Origin: Holothuria scabra
Lineage: Eukaryota; Echinodermata; Holothuroidea; Aspidochirotida; Holothuriidae
Length of the DNA stretch: 64,000 bases
Reading direction: 5' to 3'
NCBI GenBank assembly: GCA_037179385.1
Contig: CM074184.1
Coordinates: forward strand, 16,696,001 to 16,760,000
Positions 12,011 to 53,700 of this stretch are shown piece after piece (within the stretch, counting starts at the first letter, position 1; the number at the start of each line of letters is the position of its first letter). The notes under the pieces are model-generated. The model saw nothing but the letters and a program-made list of their open reading frames with translations, searched no databases and was not told where the DNA came from. A program made the position numbers and the translations under genes.

Positions 12011-13130
12011 TTCACTTCTGGAACGCGTTTCTAGCACATCAAATTTGGCATGTGGTTTTTGAAGCTAGAATCCCCCCAAAAGCTTGATAGAATTATAAGT
12101 CCCACGTTTACTAGCGATGAGATCAGCAACTCCGCGCATTGCCCTCTTGTTTTGTTCTTTTGTTCGTATTTATCAGAACCCTGAATATTTTATCATTGCC
12201 ACGTAAATATGTACAGCTACATCACAATAATTGATAGATTTGTCTCCTCGTGTTTACTCGATTTTTGTTCCTTCTTTGGAGGAAAGCTGTCAAATACGTA
12301 TAGTACTGTTTTTACAAATTTTTACCTTTAACGTCATTTCCGTAAAAACAGGGTTTGTCTCAGCAGAGAGGGGATATAACTACGGTTTTCCTGAAATACG
12401 TTACCGCAACTTCCTTCCGTTCGCCGGTTACACCACAATTTATTTGATTGCGTAATCAGGTAATAACTTTTTCCGTTGAGCAGAACATAAAGAGCCTAAA
12501 ATGTAGACCTTAGTATACTAGATTTTTATCAGTTTGGCTACCGTAGTGCAGCCATAGGCGCACGAAAGCACTTCAGTAGTTGGGGGGGGGGGGGGGGCTA
12601 GAGGGATTTTCTGCACCAGTCAAAATATAAACCTGTCCGAAAGACTATTTTCGCAGAGAACCACCATTCGTTCAAGTTGGCGAGGAGCGTATATAAAAGA
12701 TGGTGACAGGTCAGATAGTCGGAAATGACGTATCCCAGACTTGTTTAAGTAGAATATACACAGTCGCGTTTTGAGCTTTGCAATATTATTATTGAGGAAA
12801 TTCCAACATGCTCAGAAATTTACCTAAAAATGCATAACTTGCAGGCAAATCGCCAAACTTTGCATCGAGACTTAGCCTATTTCAAACATTCAACAAGTTT
12901 AGCAACGTGTTCATTTCAGTCGTTAAAATTCCTCAAAATTGGATCACCAGATTCGATCGGCAATTCATGATATTCATTCAGTTATTGATGCAGGCTTTGA
13001 CCTACTGAATGATTTCAGCTTGAAGAAATCGACCCCGATCCGACTTAATAACGATCTCAAAATGTGTAGTCTATTAAAGGTCAGTATGGAGTAGGGATCG
13101 TCCATTTGGTCGGGGGAGGGTCGCCGGGCT
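12011..13130. other. Non-coding, with a decayed hAT-like remnant
   Basis: 12552-12740 begins with CATAGGCGCACGAAAGCAC, then a G-run (12582-12597) and a rearranged copy of the CCACCATT / GTTGGCG / GGAGCG module, so it is probably a remnant. The rest shows nothing I can name. Confidence 0.4.
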
Positions 13131-14012
13131 AATTCTCTCACCCCAAACTAGCACCAATTCCCCTAAGCCTTCTTACTCAAGAAGTGTACCTCAAGTCAAA
13201 AAATTCAAATATATGTATTCATATAAAAGCTTGAAAAATAAAATGATTTCTCCCTAACAGTTCAACTTCCATCTTCATATGACACTCTTGGCTGAGATAT
13301 TAAATGTCAAAGTGTTTTCACCCAAGTTAAAAAGGTGTACTGCGCAATAATTTGTGATGTCATTGTTGTACTAATCAAATTACAATCTTCGTATTTCTTT
13401 GTTTTTCTGAAAGTTCCTTCACCTCTGTACTAGGGTGCGATAGCATTTTTACTCTCATGGGGTGATGTAATAAAGTAAGCCCGTCTCTCTGCAACATGCC
13501 ATGCAAGCAAAGAGGAAGTGTTCAAGGTCATGAAACATTGTCAATTTTAAAGGAAAACAAAGCAGTTCATGTGAGTTGTACAAAAAGAAAGTCACAAATT
13601 GTTTTTGCGCAATGGACCAATTTGTTTTTGAGTGAATAAACTTCAACTTTTTTTTATTTCAGCTCAGGAATGTCCTATGGACTTGGGAGTTAGACTGTAG
13701 TAATTCATTTTTCATGCTAGTAAATATATATTTGAATTTTTTGACTTGAGGTACACTTTTAAGCCCCTCCCACAGTTGTCAGAAATTCATCCTCATTAAG
13801 ACACAACCTGAGTCTTAGTTTATTGCTTCAGTGTGTGTGTAAAAAAGCTCAATGTGTTTAATCAAAGCCAAAAGCATTTCCGTGCAGTTCATGCTGTGCA
13901 ATATAAGCTTTGGTACTCTGCATTGTTTGAATTAGCTGTCAATCAAAGAACTGATCCAGACCAATTTTGAATTTGGGGAAACCCTGCAAAAATTGTAGTT
14001 TGGGATGAGAGG
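13131..14012. mobile_element. MITE of the CTCTCACCCCAAACTA family, copy 2, split by an insertion
   Basis: The left end TTCTCTCACCCCAAACTA (about 13131) and the right end TAGTTTGGGATGAGAGGA (ending 14012) match. The internal blocks (CTCCCACAGTTGTCAGAAAT, GCTGTCAATCAAAGAACTGA) match the other copies. A second element occupies 13182-13758, between TTACTCAAG and AAGCCCCTCCC. Confidence 0.65.
13182..13758. mobile_element. Long-TIR element (AAGTGTACCTCAAGTC family) nested in a MITE
   Basis: The termini AAGTGTACCTCAAGTCAAAA and TTTTGACTTGAGGTACACTT are inverse, and similarity continues inwards for about 150 bp in degraded form. A second copy lies at about 25725-26231 in the opposite internal orientation. 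No transposase frame; the length is 577 bp. Confidence 0.7.
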
Positions 14013-14569
14013 AACTTCGCCACTTTCGATATGGTCATAACATGTGGCTAAGTACACTGATCATGCAATAGAACCATCGGTCGTTATTTCGATGAAGCCA
14101 ATACAACATTGAAAAGCCTTTCAATGGAAGCTGCACATCTTTTAGTTCAGTTTGGACTTAGATTTCCTATCAATTTTACCTGTTCTAATTTCTGTTTTTT
14201 CAACCCCAAGTTTCCACATCATAAAATAATTTATCCAGCTTCCCTCTTAGCCCGATAAAATGCATTGCTGCCCGGTAGCAATTCGACAGTATCGAGGGCG
14301 CCTGTTCTTATCCAAGCCAATACAACTATTGTCCTGACCTAGTTTATTTACAGTTAACTATGCTAAGTCACAGTAACCCAACATACAAACAGTTTATGTG
14401 CCACCTAACAGGACAAAAGTGTGTAACATTGTTCAGTTGTTAGTGATACGGCCTGTCTTTCTCTCGCTCCTATACAATGACACATAGATACTACTCAAGT
14501 TTCCTAAAGTGTAATAGCGAGTTCTAGCGTAAATCAGTTTCCGGTGACAAAAGGTGTAAGTACAACGCA
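14013..14569. other. Upstream region of gene 1
   Basis: No repeat or gene recognised. The 5' regulatory DNA of the first sulfotransferase gene presumably lies here. Confidence 0.3.
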
Positions 14570-14577
14570 TATAAATA
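14570..14577 (+). promoter_or_regulatory. Candidate TATA box of sulfotransferase gene 1
   Basis: TATAAATA, an exact consensus TATA box, lies 145 bp before the chosen ATG. This would leave a 5' UTR of roughly 115-120 bases. It is a motif match only; the transcription start is not known. Confidence 0.35.
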
Positions 14578-14722
14578 TACGTGATCAGTAGAGCAATAAA
14601 TCATTTGTTGCGCCCACATGTAAGCTGAAAAAAGGCGGGATCTCGTCACAAGAACTTGATTGAATCAAGGGAGCTCCCAGATTGAAAATAATATTGTTTA
14701 AACAAACTGAAACAGTTTGAAG

Positions 14723-43663
<28,941 letters not shown>

Positions 43664-45990
43664 AAAGGTTTGATCTCGCATATTACTTAGGCAACAGGCA
43701 CAAGAGCCAACACAACCCTGAATAATTAAGATGTTCATATGAATAACAACTGCCCAAAATACAATCGTTGCCAACATGATGGAATCGTGGTGATGCAGAA
43801 ATCCCCAAATTTCCGAACGCAAGACCAAGTTCCAGAATCACGTATGAGAGAGCTGAAGGACAAGTGGCATTGAATTCTGTTAACCGTTTGCACCTCATCT
43901 TCAAAGTTGCACTACGAAAATTGTCAGCATGCACACATAATCACCTAATGAAAAGATGTCAAGAGTTCCCGTAAAGCTCCTCGAGGGCAATCTTCTGTGA
44001 CAATTCTAATTTTTGGGGTGGGAAAGATGTCCACGGTAGAAGGAATGGGGTGAAACAGTTAAGGGAAATTGCGGGGGAACCGTTAAAGGAAATTGCCTGG
44101 GATGGTTGTTCAGGTGTGAACTGTCTGGCAGCGAGTTGACCTCTATAGTGCAGTGCTGAGTTTTGGTTAAACCTACCGTATGTACGGGTAAAACTATGAA
44201 AACGGACAAATTTGCATTTGGTTATGAAATTTTATATTTTACATAGTTGAGCGTTTCGCACAACATGTGCAGTAAGGGTCGACGGACGTTTTAAAAGTTA
44301 TATTTAATGTATAGTCAGCGGAAATACTAGAAAAGAAGAGATATCTCTTTTGCTTATTGATATCCTGTATACAACCAGCGATTAGGTCAAGGATTACCGG
44401 TCCATGCAAAATCTCATTCTTCGCACGAATAAGTAGCTACTTAAACTGAAAACTTTACGCAAGTGACACCAAAAGGCGTCGATATTTTTTTTTTTTTTTG
44501 GGTGGGGTGGGGGGGCATGCCTACACTTTTGGAGCGGAGGAGACGGAGACGGTGGGGCATTCCCCCATTAGAGGCGTAGCCACGGGGGTTTTGGAGGCTG
44601 AAACCACCCATGGCCCAAGCTTGAAGCAAAAAGCACCTAAAATAACCGTTTTTCCCTCCCTTTAGGCTTTTCCCTCATGTCGTGCTCGAACCTTCCATGA
44701 CACAATCCTGGCTACGTTTCTTGAGTGGATGAGTAGAGATGACACAAAAACAAAAGGATAAAACAGTTTTTGTGACATGCAACTTAAAATTAAAGTTCCA
44801 CCAAGAAATTTTACATGAGAGGTGTCTTCTATTACAATCACTTGCGATCGATTATCAGTATTCAATAATGGTGTCAGCCTTTTCTTTAATTCGCTTTACA
44901 AGCCTGCTTCACATATTTAGTCGCAAGTCACTAACATTTTCGCGCGTCCCGAGTGCTCTCAGTCTTATTGGTGAACTTAACATAAGGTGCGTCTCAAACA
45001 TATCCGCATTGCATATCGGACTGTATTATTGGGTCTATTGTTCATGTGCATAGGTTAGTAAGTGGGGTAATAGAGCGCAGCATCCAAGAACAACATTGCA
45101 GGGACGTTTGCTGGTTAACTAAGGTACTTTCATGGAAATGAGGGGTATATATCCATCATCTGTCTGTATTGAAGGGATGTTCCAAGTTTTCGTTCTAAAG
45201 AGTATTGAGGGGGTGTGACTTCGTTCTAAAGAGTAATACATGTATTTCAATGATTTTCCTAAACAAAAATCTTTCACCGGCACATCCCCTTAAATCAAGT
45301 TTCTCAAGTGGATTCAGTGGCGTAGTCACGGGGGGAGGGGCCTGGGGGCCTAGGCCCCAGATTTTCTTCAGCCCCCCAGATTTTTGCGTCCTGATAAAGA
45401 AATTGAAAAAATTAAATGTTTGAACGGAAATAAATTTTGAAGTATTTTCTTCAAAACAGTAAATAAATAAAATGTGTAAAAATTAAGAAAAAAAAACATG
45501 GATGAATGTGTGTAAAACACATTTTGTGCCCAAGTATGAAATCAAGTAATAACTTCAAAATGCCTACTTTCACTAAATTAGATACCGTTTGTGATATGCA
45601 CTATCGTTTATTGCATTTCACTTAAAAGATGAAACGAAAGTCTCGACGAAAACTTCCATGTGACTTTTTTGGTTAAGACCCTTTCTGCCTTTCGGATGGC
45701 TGATTCATTTACTAAATAAGGAAATCGTACACTGGAAACCACTCTTACACCACCATTCCTATACTTTATCATACACAAAATATGCCGTAAGCAGGTAAGC
45801 AGATTTTACGTGTTTCCCACATCATCCATACTTCTGCTTTGCGGTTCAATTATTTTGAGAGATTTATTCGTAGTATTTTAACCCTTTACCGTTGTGCTCC
45901 AATCAGGGCATATTTGCGCGCCTCGGGAGTGGGAGGAAAAGCGGACGTAGCACGACCCGCATCAGCTTCCGTAGGCTATTGACCCCGCGA
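43664..45990. other. Downstream of gene 1, hAT-like termini without partners
   Basis: CAGTGGCGTAGTCACGGGGG at 45315 is a left hAT-like terminus without a partner. GAGGCGTAGCCACGGGGG (44571) and CAATCCTGGCTACG (44704) are a degenerate pair of inverse ends. No gene is recognised. Confidence 0.35.
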
Positions 45991-48039
45991 CAGTGGCGTA
46001 GCTAGGATTTTTTCCGGGGGGGGGGGCAAAGGTATGAAATTTCCCCAAAACTATTCCCGGTCAATGTGTATGTATTTCATATAAAGTATGCAAATTTACA
46101 AGTATAACCACATTACCGTAATTAACATTATGTAATATTACCTGCATTTTAATCTTAAACTATAACATAGAACAATTGGAAATAACAACTCTTAGTATAT
46201 TATTTTGGTTAACAATATCTGGTTTATTTTTATATACTAACGCCTAACGCACGTGGCGTAGGCAGGATTTCTCTGAAAGGGGGGGGGGGCAAGCAGTATG
46301 GTCTAAGGGGAGGGGTGTCCGAATTTTTTTTTTGACTTTTACAAGGAGCCTAGATGCAAAATGGTGCAAGATTTTCAACTTTGACAGGAACAGTATTAAA
46401 GGTTGAATAATGGTGGTTCATGAGGGTAAAACTAAAACATTTGTGTCTTTACATGCATTCTTATGCCGTTTATGCTACCTTACATAGTAAAACTTGTAAT
46501 TAAAGTTGCACACTTTTAGGAGTCAAAATAAAACAACATTGATCGGTATAGGATTTGTGGTTTTTCTTGGCCACAAAGCCTTATTCTGTCATAAAGATTA
46601 TTTAAGCGGAGCGCCACCATTGGTTGGCGCGGAGCGTAGAGAAAATTTCGAAAAATCAGACCCCTCAGATGGCCGGATATAGCATTTTCCAGACCTATAC
46701 GAAGAATCTAACCAGTCGCTATCTTCTTTTGTCGTTTGCAATAAAATGCTCCCTTTAAAATATTTTTACATACTGCAAAGTGATCAGAGAGTTCAGAGTT
46801 AATTTGATCACCACTATTTGGCGCGGAGCGTAAAGAAAATTTCGAAGAATCAGACCCCTCAGATGGTCAAAAATAGCGTATTCATGCTTGTAAAGAGAAT
46901 CTGAACATGTAGTCTCTATTTTTATCAATGCCACTAGTGGTATACAGAGTCTGCTTTTTTAAGTAAAAATTGTAATTTCACAGAATTTGCCTGTTTGCAG
47001 GAATTGAAAAAATTGGCATCACTGAAGGACCTTGCAGAGAGTCAGACAATCCTTTCCCTTTGGAAATTTTTGAAAAATTGGATGTCCATATATGCAATCT
47101 GGTGCCACATAGGCTATCTTTTGAATTAAAATCTGTGTTATTAAAGTTTGACTAAGTATTTTTAAGAACAAAGAGAAAATGGCATATGTGAGGGGAGCAT
47201 GGCCCAATGGTCCCCCTTCGTACGCCACTAAAAGGAGGCCTAAGAGTGGCTCGATCACACAGGATATCCTGTTAGAGCAGCAGTCTGTTAAGTGTAGAAG
47301 GCTACAAGGTACTCCTGGACCCGTCTATTGTTACATCCCAAGTGAACAGAAAGCTATTTTCCCGAACTAGCCTTTAAGCTTCCATGGATTAGGCTAAGTA
47401 ACAAAATCTAAGTATGCCAATGGGTCCCGTTCATTCTAATTTCTAGACTAACTTTAAGTTTTTTCGTTGGTCATGGATTGTTTCAGCCCCGTCCATCGTT
47501 ATGTACACAGAGTAAAATCGGTATAGCTACTACAAGCTTGTAGGACAATATAATAACCTCGGCGGTGGGGGGTGGGGTGGGGTCTATGTCAGTGACTTGT
47601 CAGTTTTCACATCCTTTTACTGAATTCCCAGAGTGAACAACGCAGAAACTGTGTACAAGGGGATAAGTTCGGGTTTACAGCCTTTCAGTGTTAGTTGTAC
47701 TGTATCAGGTGTTGTTAAATTCCAGCTTCCTGTGCACTCAAATGCACTGATCATAATACCCGCGCGTACCGTATACAAGAGAACATTCAATCTGCAACGC
47801 GGCGAGGACATTTCTGTGGAGCGCGAGTAGGGACAGTTCATGCGATACTGCCGAAATCTGGATTATTTTTTGCATGGAAATGCGAATTATGTATAAGAAA
47901 TGTCTCACAATTTCTTATTCTAACAAAAATTTTGAGAAATTTTTGTAATTTATCAAATTTCCCCAATTTCAACAATTCTCCCTATAATATTTTCCAGGGG
48001 GGACTTCCCCCTCCCCCCCCCCCAGTAGCTACGCCACTG
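45991..48039. mobile_element. hAT-like element with 7/8 TSD
   Basis: The left end CAGTGGCGTAGCTAGGATTT and the right end AGTAGCTACGCCACTG are inverse. The flanks CCCCGCGA (45983-45990) and CCCCGCAA (48040-48047) differ at one base. G and C runs lie just inside the termini. There is no transposase frame. Confidence 0.8.
46253..47228 (+). mobile_element. Second hAT-like element nested in 45991-48039
   Basis: Starts GTGGCGTAGGCAGGATTTCT and ends CCCCCTTCGTACGCCAC. The order of internal blocks, including two GGAGCG modules (46604, 46818), matches the fragment at 6820-7368. I see no matching target duplication, so the insertion boundaries are approximate. Confidence 0.6.
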
Positions 48040-48047
48040 CCCCGCAA

Positions 48048-50588
48048 CTTTAAACTATTGTCTCCTCGTTGTTGTGGCCGAATTTTCGGGTAGCTACTCG
48101 CAGTTTCGAGCAACAGTATAAAGACGGGTGACAGCCACAGGAGAAAAAATTTTAGGCGAGCCCCTCCTCCCCCACCCCCTTTATTTTGAAAATCAAATCG
48201 ACACTCAAGTTAAGACCATGACCTTTCAAGGACCAGCTATAACTAATATTCTATTCCTGGAATTTCATGTAGACATGACCTCTGGCTACTTTAATTGATA
48301 AACTCAAAACTTGATAAAATAGGTTAACTTTTGTCATTTTATTCACTCTTTGAGCACCTCGTTTTAGCTTATATCCCTTTCAGCATATCTCCTGTCAGCC
48401 TGTGTTGTTGATTCTCACCGATGAAGAAGAAATTTGCAAAATTTTGCCGTTTTATCTTAAAAAAAGATAGTAAGACTACATCGTGTGAAAAATGTAGCTT
48501 AAAAAGAGGCCTACAACTTTAATTTTCTACACGAATTTGTCACTAAATAAACTGTCATTTTGATGTAGACCATAGAAAAGTTCCGCCAACTACTGTCGTT
48601 TATGAATTCCTCCAATTCATAGGATTTTGTTTGCAGTTCCTGTATATATTTAATTTTATTTATTTTTTTGTAATTTCCTTGCCAATTTCTTTTCATATCA
48701 CTTTTTATTTGTCAAACATGCCTTGGTGTCCCTCCGTCCAATTACTGCTAGTACCTTACCACGAAGTAGTTGTTAAGTATTAGCGTTGTGTATAAATGTT
48801 AATGATCAAGTTTTCCTCTCTCTATTGTTCTACTTTCCAGAGTTGAAGTCTTCGTCTTAAGAACTTAAATATATTATACGGTGATTTATAACAAAATTTA
48901 CATGGTCGGGATTCTTTTCTTCTCTTCCAGTAAAATCGTAAAAGGCGTTTAAATTTTTAATTTCATAAAAATTAGCTTCTCGAAATAAATGCTTGTAACG
49001 TTTGTTGCCCTCGCGGTATGAATGAATAAAGATGGTACGGTCATTGTGAAACCATTGCCGAAAAGAGGAAATGGCTGCTATAAACTTATACAAACCTAAA
49101 CATGTTAAATATTGCAATTACATTTAAATAAGAACTACAGCCATCCCAGTTTATAGTAGTCAGCTGGGTAACTGATTAAGAGAAATTAAGTCTGTCCTAT
49201 TTCATGAATGTCTGCTGAGAATCATATGACAATATTTGTCTCACTGAATTGTCAAATTTACTAGTAAGTCATTGCTTTACCTTCTATACACAATATTTAA
49301 GTACAGAAATAAAATGAAAGTTATTTAGAATAAAAAAATGAAAGGAAAAGTGAGAAAAAATTAATGCGAGGTAGCTTTTACTCAAAAATAAGTTTGGGGC
49401 GACTGCGTTTGGCCTAAACTACCCTTATTTTGACCCCCACTCTTCAATCATGAGTCGACAATCTTCCGTTTCAGAAGATTTTGTATTAGCAGTTATTTTT
49501 CGTGGTACTATGTAAAAGTACGTCATCATCTATCAGCTTGACAAAAAATATCAATTGTTTTCAAGATTTACAAAAGCGGTTTTCAAGGTCGCATGATGGA
49601 TTGTTAATCTGCACTCAGCTATGACGGCCGAATCTGTGGAACTAGTATTGAGTCCTAGGCGCATAGTCATTTATATGTGAATTTGAATACACTGAGCTGA
49701 CGGTACCTGGTAAAGGTCGTATTTCCTTTATCAAATACCCAACCGGTGGATAACTGATTAAGGAAAAGTAAGTTTGGAACTTTGACAAGGTTTTAAGGCA
49801 CAAGGCACGATTCAATCGCATATTTCTTGAGTGGGGATTGACAAAAATGGTTACGCTGGTCTAAGGATACTAGCTGGAAGAGATGTTACATTTCTCTCGA
49901 ATATTACGACAGCGAATAATTTCATACATGCTGCAGTCTTTGAGAGATTATACAGTTTATGCTTTGGTAACTTGTGACAACCGTTTTAATAAGACGTGTA
50001 GGCCGGTCTATGTCGAACGTATTCTTATACCAAACACTGTGTGCAATGTGATTGTAGACTTGTTCATGTTTTGTTCATTCAAATGAAAGTACTCTAGTAC
50101 TAAATTTTGGGTACATACTTTTGATTAGTTTGTTTTATTAGACATACTTGAAGAACATCTGCAACACAAGGCTGCAGTCTCAAGTGACTTACGATGCCAG
50201 ATACGTACATATGCTCGCGTGAAGATCCATAAGGTGGAAGGTTCAAGAAGCCCTTTATTTAAATGGGCATCCAGTCTGGTTTTTGCAATTACCACAAAGT
50301 AAAACGTCAAGGGAATGCAGCTCTTGAACATGAACACAAAACTAATAAAATCCCTCACATGTTGGCTTCACTCTGTGTTATGTGACAAACCTCTAAATAG
50401 CCCGATGTCAGATAGGCTGAATTAATTGTAAAACTTGATCTGGCCAAATTCAAAGTCCAAATTACAGTGGAGCCAGTTATGGATTACTACACTTAAAGTC
50501 ACTGAAGTAAGAAAATTTGAAGGTGAGATGTGTTCCAAAAATAACATTACAATCAAAACCTTCATTGAGCTATAATAAGAAAAGAAAT
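48048..50588. other. Intergenic, upstream of gene 2
   Basis: AT-rich sequence with no recognised gene or repeat. It should contain the promoter and any 5' UTR of gene 2. No obvious TATA box lies near the first ATG. Confidence 0.4.
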
Positions 50589-50790
50589 ATGCCCGTCATT
50601 GATGGAGGTCCTGTTTGGATCTTATCAAGTGGTAGTATCAGAAACATTTTCGCCTGTTTAGTAGGATTCACGGTAGTTTCTTTGGTGTTAACAGTGGCCG
50701 CACTAATTAGGAACAATTCAATGGTATTACTGTCCAAACAAGACGAAAAAGCCATGGACAAAGACTTGCCTTTAGAGCAATCTATCATCG
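50589..50790 (+). CDS. Gene 2 exon 1: signal anchor
   Basis: 67 codons plus one base; donor GTAAGT. The ATG at 50589 is the first in-frame Met, and the open frame upstream has no other. The segment IFACLVGFTVVSLVLTVAAL is a membrane anchor preceded by R18 and followed by R41, fitting type II topology. Confidence 0.8.
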
Positions 50791-53700
50791 GTAAGTATTA
50801 CACCACACTTAAATTTTAATGGCGATAAAGTTCAGTAATGTTAGGTGTAATATTTCAAAGCATTAGGACTTTCGAGCCTGTTACAACTCTACAAATATTT
50901 CCTATAACTATGAAAATATTTCATTTTTACTTTCCCTGGGCAGGGTAAAAACAGTCCCGTTTTGCCCTGTTTTTCGCAAATTCTTGATCGCACAAAGGTG
51001 ATGCACCGACGTCACTGCGCGTCTTGCCATTTTGCCATCCAGGTCTCCTTTGTACAACAACAAACCTCGTGCATATGATGTCACAGAGCGGAAAATACGC
51101 CCTCCTTTGGGGCAAAACAAACCAACACAGACAAATGAAGACAGCTGTTTTGTCAACAAGTCGAATACACGCACTATCTGCTACACGTTCAGGGTGAAAT
51201 CTAAAGCGTGTGACCACGTGTTCCATTGTCCGGCTCAAAGGATGACGTCAGTATTTCGTCAATGCACAAGGTCTATTGTAGTGCGCGCGTGTTGGTACCA
51301 ACACACGTACTGCTCATTGACAGACCAATTCCATCCAGAATTTCAAATTGGAACCACGGACTTCCTTTATACATAGACAGAACATGTAACGCGTGTATCT
51401 CCTGTCTTTAGATCGTAGGGGGAAAAGGGGGCCCAAAGATGACCGCCGTTAAGCTATAGTTTGTATGATTTGTCGACGACTCTGTTATATTTTAAACAAA
51501 AAATTGAGTTGAATAAGAATCAATATCACATTCCTACAATACGTGTTTACGTGTTTCAAACGTACGGTACTAGTGACATGCACCGTGCAGTATGCTCTCT
51601 CCATGTGTAGGAAGTCCGTTATTGGAACGCACAGACGCCACGTGCATAATCTCTGTTACAGAATATTCTACCGGATAATAAGCGCATAAATTCGAGTGCT
51701 CAAATGGCTTTGGACCTAGTTTATTGTGATGATTGACACGGCTCCTGTTGATGATGTGTAAGACCCTCGATGTAAAGAGACAAACCTCCTGAACCTTGTG
51801 TCAGTTTCAAGACAGAGAAGACCGTTCAACATTATCAACACGATTCGAGGTCACCTCAGACCTGCCTCGCATGATACGGTGGGGGTTGGGGAAAACCACC
51901 TGGACTAAACGCGAATGTTTCTCATAAACACTGTTAAAATACTGTATCCCACACCGAAAAGGAGCCGTCATTAGATAAAAACACTTTTCTCCTAAGAATG
52001 ATGTGAGTGATACGTACGTTGGCAGTTTTGGACATATGTACCAGTCGGAACTAAAAACCAAGGGTGTTTAAATTGCTGTCCATGTACACGACATTTCCAA
52101 ATCACAACTGTCGGATGAAATGAATGGGGCATTTTGTTCGTGATCATCCTAAAATCACGAGCTGAACAGCTAAAGAAACTCGATTATATAGGACATTGCA
52201 ATTTACACCTAATAGCATATATGTCTATGATAATTGTGGAGAAACAGGAAAAGAGGAAAAGAAAATAGAAAAGTAAACGAAAGAAACAGAAAAGAAAAAC
52301 AGAGAATTTTGAAGCAAACATCAATGGTAAATGGCAACAGAGAGCTGTGAACTTAGTGTACAGCGCCCTAATGGCAACAACGTGTTAGTGTAAGTTGTAA
52401 CGGTATGCATCTGTTCAGCATAGGTTGGAAACTAGGCAGTAAAACTCAATCTGACTGACTGACTGACTGACTGACTGACTGACTGACTGACTGACTGACT
52501 GACTTACTTACTTACTTGACTAGCTAACTGACTGACTGACTATTACTTCCTTGACTAGCTAACTGTTCAGCACAGGAATCACTTTCTGTTTTTAAAGGGC
52601 CAAAAAGGGCCTCTCACCCCAAGCTACAAATTTGGTACCCGAGTACAGAAATTCTCAATTAGCTCAGCTCTTTGATTGACAGCTAATTGAAACAATGCAG
52701 AATACCAAAGCTTATATTACACATGGTACTGAGAGTGTTTTGATTATATAAACTGAGTTTTTCTATGCTCATCCTGAAGCAATAAACTGAGATTGTATAT
52801 GGATGAGGATGAATTTCAGACAATTGGGAGGGCTTCAGTAAGAAGGTTAGGAAAATTGGTACTGTTTGGGGTGAGAGAACTGGGTCTTCAAGGTCATATT
52901 CATAAGGCCTATAATCTGAAAGGGAAAGATGAGAACCTGATACCAAGCCGTCTTCGTTTCTCGTGATATACTATGCTTGTGTTATCGTTGTGATTTGGCA
53001 AGCCCCTGCCCTATTCCTGCGGTTATGCAGGGCAGGGTATTGGGTACGTGTATGGAACATGTCCTTGCAGTTCGAAAGATGGTAATATGTGCCCCATATA
53101 AAAAATAAAAAATGTTAATTTAAATACATGAACAGAACGTAGGCCTCAATTTGAAACATTAATGAGTTTCCTCCCAGATTATTGCCCAAACATTGCCTCT
53201 TGACATAAAATCAGTGGCTACTACAGGAGCATGGAGGCATGGGGCCTTTTCTCTCTCAGATTTTCGACTTTCCCCAGTTGCCATTCAAGGTCAGTTAAAA
53301 GTTGAGTCAACCAAAGTTGCACCACATACCTTTCTTTAGGCTGTATGTTTAACTCACTGTGATATGCTTAAACTTCAGTGCTTGGACTTTTTCCTTGGAC
53401 TCCATGCTCGTTTAACGCTTTCGGTTCGCTTTATACTGTTATATGGGAATGTTTACCTCTAAATCGAGCACAGAGGATTTTTCGCGGAATCGGTCTGAAA
53501 GCTCGCACGCGAAACGGTATTACGTAATCTAATGGGAAGATTTTTTAGCTTCTTCCCAATTCAATATCAAAATGACGAAGGTTTTCTCTGTCCAATCAAA
53601 GTGAATCTTAAAAATGTTTTAGGGAAAAACATGTAAATTTTAATATCACTTGAAATTATTTGACCAATGATACTAGGCAGGAATTATGGTAAGTTTCGTT

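Noticed and set aside
44567..44718. Short hAT-like element with ends GAGGCGTAGCC and GGCTACG
   Set aside because: The ends are degenerate and no target duplication is evident, so I list it only as a possible remnant.
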